Source: Gibbula magus
Lineage: Eukaryota > Mollusca > Gastropoda > Trochida > Trochidae
Direction of reading: 5' to 3'
NCBI GenBank assembly: GCA_936450465.1
Contig: OW388303.1
Coordinates: 9,393,021 to 9,457,020, forward strand
Length of the DNA stretch: 64,000 nucleotides
The notes beneath the pieces were generated by a model. It ran no database searches. It was not told the origin of the DNA and saw only the letters and a program-made list of their open reading frames with translations. Within the stretch, counting starts at the first letter, position 1, and the number at the start of each line of letters is the position of its first letter. The position numbers and the translations under genes were made by a program. Positions 57,451-64,000 of the stretch are shown here, piece after piece.

Positions 57451-58463
57451 ACGCCACTAAGAAAAGAGGCCGAGTTTTCCCTCTCCACAGGAAACGTATG
57501 TCCGATTTACGCGTCGCTCGAGAAAGTTGCTTTATCTGAAACTTATACTTTGTCATAATAATCTCTTAACGCCAATTAGATGCGCAATTAATAAAGCCAA
57601 TTAAGTCATCATTTATTCATTAGATCTGACATATACTGGTTTATATTTAAGATTATGAATGGATAAAATGAAAGTTCTGTTTAAAAATGCAGGTAGATTA
57701 TGTTTCCAGGTAATTAAACTTAAAATATTCATATGACATTTTTTTTAATTTAAAGAGACATTTCACTCCCACGTAGAACTATATACTGACTTATTCTGAG
57801 CGTTTATTTATCCTGGGTATCATTTAGATTTCTGAAAAAAATGACACTTGTTCATATGTTGATACATTTGTTCACTACATAGATTAATTTTGTAAAATTA
57901 AATGCAAATGAAAGTTATTTACATGTAAGTGTATACAGGCTAGGTCATTAATTAAGAATAAATGTATTTGTACGTTTTAAACACCATAATATCATATTTC
58001 GATTACTAATAGAGTTTTAAATTCCCTAATAGTAATTACAAGATTATTCAAAATTGAAAAACAAACTATAAAAATTCATGCTTTTAGGCCTAAACCTGTA
58101 ATCGTCACTTATCCATGCAAAGAAATATAGTTGGGTAGGCCTAATGATATACAACCAAAATTCATGACATTTTCCAAAAAAAATGTATGAAGTTTAAGCT
58201 TCAGATGATGAAATGATATCAAATCCCCATATTAAAACATATAATTCCTTGATCGTCAAATAGCGTATTCTTAACGAGTGATTAAAGTTCTTCATGCATG
58301 TGTAGAACTGATCAGAAGTCAAAGAATTGTATCAATAGCATTGGTCCACTGACTAACGCCAGTTTACCTGCACGCTGATCACAGGTGACCGTGTACCTGA
58401 GCGTAATAATTACCTGTAGGTACAGGTGAAGTGAAATGTACAAATTACTGTTTGGGGTATCAG

Positions 58464-58560
58464 GTAGGCTACTTCAAAGAGCGCCCGCCTATTGAGCAGT
58501 CACATACTATTAGAGACGGTGGCTTCTCTTTGTGATTAGTCCGGGTTCGATTCCGAACAT
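58464..58560 (+). repeat. tRNA-like SINE fragment
   Basis: AAGAGCGCCCGCCTATTGAGCAG and a B box GGTTCGATTCC (58544-58554) are arranged as in a degenerate tRNA-derived head directly before the TGTTG microsatellite, which may be its expanded tail. Confidence 0.45.
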
Positions 58561-58618
58561 AAGAAACCATCTCAATTGTAAAAAAATCCGTGGAGTCGCA
58601 CTTTTAAATATAAAACGA

Positions 58619-58720
58619 TGTGTTGTGTTGTGTTGTGTTGTGTTGTGTTGTGTTGTGTTGTGTTGTGTTGTGTTGTGTTGTGTTGTATTGTATTGTGTTG
58701 TGTTGTGTTGTGTTGTATTG
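58619..58720. repeat. (TGTTG)n pentanucleotide microsatellite
   Basis: About 100 bp of TGTTG units, with TATTG variants near the right end. The frames across it are repeat artefacts. Confidence 0.97.
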
Positions 58721-61700
58721 ATACTTAAAAGGGCTTATCACATTATATGTACACGAAACAATGAAAGACCTACGTGTAATTATGTTCACAAAATATATTG
58801 GTTTGTATCGTATTGATAAGGTAAACAAAATTATAAATTTGTTTTTTTTTGTAGACTAAATAAATAAACCGATAACAGTAAACGAAAGTTCAACAAATAA
58901 ATTCCAACATGTGCGTGCATACGTCTTTGGACAGACAATATAATTCATAAATTAATGGATACACAAGACAGATTTATAAGACGTTTCGATAAGTCCTACT
59001 ATAAACGTACAGGTGTCATAATCTCGTCACTGTCGTTTTGGCTTCACACCTGAAAAGGTGTTGATTCAATTTGCGTTTGTTTATTTAGCCAATTCGTTAA
59101 TCCCGTTATACTGATCCCGACAATACTGCGGATTAAAGGTATTGTTTTAGGGTGTCAGGACGGAGACTTCGTAATTACAGCGTCAGACGCCTAAATCGTC
59201 CATCAACTATTATGTCGCCTAATTTGTTTGTTATTTAATTGTAACGGAGACGCCTCTTACAGAGAGGTAAGGTGTCAATATTTTTTTTGAGTTTCAAATC
59301 GACATGTCTTAGCATGTTGTTCATATTTTCAAACATTTATTCAAAATCAGTTGTTCAAAGGCAGTGCAAGTTACCGGTATAGAGATGAAACAGTTTTCCT
59401 ATACGGGTGATCAACCTCGTTAGTTTCATAGCTACGTCATTCTGTACATACAGTTGTCAATTCGTTCTACTAGTTATAAGATTTATTTCGCACAAATATA
59501 ACCTGATCATCTTTAAGTTTGAATGTTTTTCTTCGATTTCAATGTTTATCGACCTTTCAGTATACACTTATAAATATATAGATTATGGGTTATTTAACTT
59601 TACAATATTGACGTTTTGGTATAGATCCTTCAATGTTTATATGACTTTTATATTTTCACAAACACGATGTTTCGGGTAGGGACCCTTATAACTTGTCGAC
59701 GTTTCGACACAGATCCTCAAAACTCTTCTAGTATTTCTTTATTCAAACGTCGATTAGGTGTGAATCCTTATAACTTATGATTGTTTTACAATTAACGAAT
59801 TTCATGAAGGGATCCTTCGCTATTGTGAATCAAGAAGTTTATCACCCATAAACGTTGGCCATCTCTTGTTTGAAGTAGTTGACCTCATATTGGTTAAAGA
59901 AATGGAGGAAAGGAAAGACGTAAATTCCAAGGCCGTTGTTGTCTTATAAGTACTGGCGATCAGCCCGTGCAGTCCGTGTTGTGGTAAACCTGGAAAGATC
60001 TGGAACAGCTCGAGGGATTAATGAACCATGAAGAAACACGTGACAAATTGTTAAAAAGCAACAAAACCTATTGAAATTACGTGTTCATCGTCTCGCAAGA
60101 GCCACCATGCATTTTTATACCATTAATAAACGATAATATAAGACTTGAAATTTATTAAATCGCTTTCTTTTAAGATGAATTTCAGATGTCATCTTCCAAA
60201 GTCATATCAATGTTGTTTCCGCTAGAACAATGGTAGAGTATAAAACATCTAACATTCTGCAATCCAAGTGATAGTATGGTGAAAAAGCACCCAGTCTCAC
60301 AACTTCACAAGAGTGTGTGTTTACATTCGACTTAAGGTTATGTTTTTAAAATGCCCCGTGACGACAGCAAGTGTTATCACTGTTCGATATTATTATCAAT
60401 GATGCAATGCAAAGCAATAAAGTCTGGCGTTCACTTTTAAAAGTTTGAAATGTATTTATTTCAACATTTGCATTTAAAACTATTCTTTAATGTAGTTTTC
60501 AATAAACACATCACAATGTAATTCTGAAGACTTTTTACTGTATAAAAAAGCAAGTTTTCATTAGAATAGTACTACACCTAAATACAAATTCGTCTATGGT
60601 ATTTTTTTTAATTACTGTATCTTCATCCCAGTGAATTTATTCCTTTAACTGTTAGTCCCAGTTTGTCTAGATTTGTTGAATTAGGACCTAGACTGTACTA
60701 CACTGCACCATATATTGTCAAGTCTTTCCAGACGCACATGCAGGAGGATTTAGCTGTCAAGTATGAGAATCACTTTCACTTAGGCCTACTTCCTGATTCG
60801 AGATTATCTTCATTTTGAAGTCGTGTACGAAGTCTAGATGTCCCATTTAGAAAGTCTAGCTATTTTAATATTCATGGAAATGAAAAGCAATGCAATAAAA
60901 CACTTTGATTCGTATATAATGGCTGTCTCCAAACCACTCATTTATTGATGTTCTTCCATTTTGTGGCAGAAAAATTAAGTGTTGATTTTTCTCATTGAAA
61001 TAAACACAGGAACTTGCAACATTTGATGTTGTTTGTTTGACTCGATGTACGTTATTTTGTAAAATCCTCTTTTGTTTGTTTGTCATTCCAATAAACCGTT
61101 TTAGATTTTCATGAGCAACTTAGATATTTAACCTTCCGACATGCTGTGCCGAATAATGGTTGTAAAGACATTCGTTTATACATGAAGAGTATTTTTCTTA
61201 TTTATATCCAGTAGTTTCAACCTTTATCGAAAACATTAGCCAATATATTTTGTTCTTTTTCAACCAAGTCCTGATACGTAGGCCTATGCACAATAAATAT
61301 CTATATATGTAAAATCGAAACTGATGTAATAACTCTCATGTTTTATATACATGTAGTTGTCACTTCGTGTTAACAATTATAGTAAATTAAGATGTCATTC
61401 CTCACAACTAACTTACGTCCTTAAAGAAGTTCCGAACAAAAATCAAAATAAATGATTTTTTGTTTGTAAATTAGCATGTTGCAAGTTGAATATGTAGGCC
61501 TATTATTCAAGTTTCAAAAAGAAAAAATGCTTATCACGGACCTTTTCTTTCTGCAAAATGATGTTTATTCATTTATATAAGGTGAAATTCTTTTTACCAT
61601 AAAACATAAACCATTTCACACAATCACAACACCATTTCCTTTTCTGTATTAGTATTCAAATTTTAATTTGATTTATAATGTTTCTCACAACACACAAAAT

Positions 61701-61787
61701 GGACCTAATGTATTGAGGTCCTTTAAGTTTTCTAGCGGTCACACTCTGACAATTTGATATGTGCGTGGGCATTTGTTGGGAACCTCT

Positions 61788-62284
61788 TTAAAGGTACATC
61801 CATTCGGTTTCATAAAATTTTACTTGCCTTTAATACATGCCAACATACAATATGTGCTGATATCAGTTCAAATGATTTCATTCAACTTGCATATTCATCC
61901 CCTATTGCCAAAAATATAATAATTACTAGTTTCCAATTAAAATCGAGCAACATCATTATACATGTGCAGAAACCGAAACTACACGTTTCGTTTACATGCA
62001 CAGTAGTTATATGACCTATTGAACATTATCAACCCAAATTTGATATTCTGTCTGGTTTAAAAAAGATTCCAAAATTACGTTTGACTCATTGGCACGCGCC
62101 ACACGCGGTGCATTGTCCGGTTTTCGATCAGAAATTGATACTTTTATCTTCATATCGTCAATATACTAAGTCGAATATCATTAAAATGGTAGTTTTCGGT
62201 AACAGTCGGTACTTCTCGATAAAATAAGACCATTTATAACGTTTGGTATATTTGACCCCAACAACACAATGGATGTACCTTTAA
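61788..62284. mobile_element. TIR element with TTAA ends, copy A
   Basis: TTAAAGGTACATCCATT (61788-61804) is perfectly repeated in inverse at 62268-62284. The element is 497 bp with TTAA at both edges, compatible with a TTAA target duplication as in piggyBac-like elements. The 86-codon frame inside has no recognisable domain. The family is inferred from ends only. Confidence 0.75.
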
Positions 62285-62890
62285 GTTTGTATGTTGTTAA
62301 TCTACTCATCCAAATGTATGCCTATAATTGATGTTTTAACACCACTCATAATCGATATTGTAGTGGTTAATGTAAAAAAAAATATATCCCAGATTGAAGT
62401 TCATGATAAATTATGATAAAAAATTCCGCTATCTGCTTCTTTAACCATCGTGGCCAAGCCTCGGTCCAAACTTGTTCTTTGACCATCTGCACCCTGTTTT
62501 CAGCTTGCCTGGTTTCCTCTTCAACACGGTGTTAAATCAATGTATCGTAAACAAATAAAGATCACACAAAATGAAGCGTAATATACCTCACCACCTGAAC
62601 ACATTACCTTGACTTCATTGATTATTCAATAGTTATAGGATATACATCATTTAATGTAAATAAGCAACCCTCGTTGTAATTGTCTCAAGTACAGTGTATG
62701 TCATATGTTCTTATGTTACTCTTATTGTCAACATGCAAAGGGAGCATGCAGGAATGAGATGATATTCATACTGTTTGGTATGGGTACTAGATGAAATATG
62801 GAAAACAGAATTCCACTTTCTGCTTGTTTGCGAAGATTTCCCCCAACTGCTGTGGCTGCCGGGTGTTATTTGCATGCAATGAAACATTAT

Positions 62891-63302
62891 TTAAGATACA
62901 TCCATTGTGTTCCTAAATTTTTATTTGGCTGAAATACGTGCCAACATACGATATGTGCTGATTTCAGTTCAAATAAGTTCACTCAACTTGCATATTCATC
63001 CCCAAAATCCAATTATATCATATTTACTAGATTTTAATTGAAATTGAACAACGTCATTGTATGATGAAAATAAGATTCTAAAATCACGTTTGACCAATTG
63101 ACGCGCGCCACAAGCGGTGCATTGTCAGGTTTTCGATAATAATAAAAAAAATCTTCACTTTTACCTTTACATCGTCAATATACTAAATTGACTATCATCA
63201 ACATGACAATTTTCGGTAACAGTCAGTACTTCTTGAAAGATTAACATCATTTATAATGTTTGGCATATGTGACCCACAACAACACAATTAATATACCTTT
63301 AA
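62891..63302. mobile_element. TIR element with TTAA ends, copy B
   Basis: It is homologous to the copy at 61788 along its whole length and in the same orientation. Shared blocks include GTGCCAACATACGATATGTGCTG, CAACTTGCATATTCATCCCC, GCGCGCCACAAGCGGTGCATTGTC and TTTTCGGTAACAGTC. Its ends (TTAAGATACATCC / TATACCTTTAA) are more diverged. Confidence 0.75.
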
Positions 63303-64000
63303 GTCCTGTTCCTGTGTTGGTTACTGGACATCGTTACATGCTAAGACAGCATTCTGTCACATCAAATGGTGGGAAAGGACGCATTCCGTTATCAGCTGCA
63401 ATGTAGTATATATATGATATTTGGCTTTTCTTGACAAAATTAATACCATGTTTATCTCATCGAGTGATGTTGTATACATGGACATCAGTTTTGATGATAT
63501 CAAAGTGCACTGATACTTGTCATTTTTCAGCTTTACGAAAAATAATGTATCTTATTTTTGTAGTTATGGATAAAAAGGTAAGAATGCAGTGACGTCTTAT
63601 TCATGATGTGTTCAATATCACTAAATGATACACGCTTCCTAAATTAATCTTTTAAACTGTATACACAACATTACTTTTAATTATCTTAAATTCTGATGAC
63701 AAGTGTACCTATTTTGTTCTGTTTGCTAAATTTTAAGAATTAATTTCATCGCAGGAAGAAGTACTTTGGGCCCTACGAACGCTCTTAACTTCAAGTGCCA
63801 TGATTTCAAAAAGTTACGTCCAGAATGAATTAAAACTACTCTAAACTTTTAAAACAACACAACTTTCAGCTTCGTTTGACTAGATCTATCCACATATAAA
63901 ACCGACTCTGATGTTGACGTCAAAAGCTTTTAGCCGGAGGCGAGGAAGCGACACTCGCCATCTGTTATTGGTTTCTCGGTGATGTAAGTCCGGGGTTCGA
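63303..64000. other. Right edge, no gene seen
   Basis: AT-rich up to about 63900. The last 60 bp are GC-richer and end in CCGGGGTTCGA, possibly a tRNA-like B box cut by the window edge. Confidence 0.4.

Larger units (their letters stand above)
57451..61787. other. No gene seen upstream of the presumed promoter
   Basis: AT-rich sequence with short chance frames only. It holds a microsatellite at 58619 and a degenerate SINE head at 58464. Confidence 0.5.

Noticed and set aside
58532..58828. Cys/Val-rich plus frame and Asn/Thr/Gln-rich minus frame
   Set aside because: Translations of the TGTTG microsatellite.

Overview
The window is eukaryotic: AT-rich, intron-dense DNA from an animal, most likely a mollusc or another lophotrochozoan. 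Two things suggest this. The one clear gene is an FGF receptor with the intron phases typical of animals. The repeats also look molluscan to me: a tRNA-headed SINE with a GTGAGTGAGTGAGTT-type tail, and MITE-like elements with internal tandem cores. The species cannot be named from sequence alone.

The only gene I can support runs on the minus strand: a fibroblast growth factor receptor (FGFR) that is complete in its coding part. I joined 18 coding exons (start codon at 39585, stop codon at 8190-8192). Every junction has a GT donor and an AG acceptor and keeps one uninterrupted frame of 822 codons plus stop. The product has a signal peptide, Ig1, an acid box, Ig2, Ig3, one transmembrane helix, a juxtamembrane segment and a full tyrosine kinase with HRD, DFG, tandem activation-loop tyrosines and a C-terminal YLDL motif. 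At least 128 nt of 5' UTR shares the first coding exon. One or more upstream non-coding exons are expected, and 55.8-57.45 kb is the best promoter candidate.

Layout by position: 1-4 kb is repeats (a 170-bp array, a 146-bp-unit array inside short inverted ends, a SINE). About 4-8.19 kb is downstream sequence and 3' UTR, with two minisatellites. From 8.19 to 22.03 kb lie 17 closely spaced coding exons. From 22.03 to 39.46 kb is one 17.4-kb intron. At 39.46-39.71 kb is the signal-peptide exon. From 39.71 to about 57.34 kb is a second, probable 17.6-kb intron. From 57.45 to 64 kb I see no gene, but there are two related TIR elements with TTAA ends. No other protein gene, rRNA, intact tRNA or CRISPR array was found. 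Most remaining open frames are short, sit in repeats or lack coding features.

The most interesting non-genic signals are three short mobile-element families that recur in this locus, a minisatellite of TCACRTGA palindromes in the 3' UTR echoed by two TCACGTGA boxes near the presumed promoter, a possible 9-nt microexon inside Ig3, and a decayed duplicated reading frame in the 17.4-kb intron.
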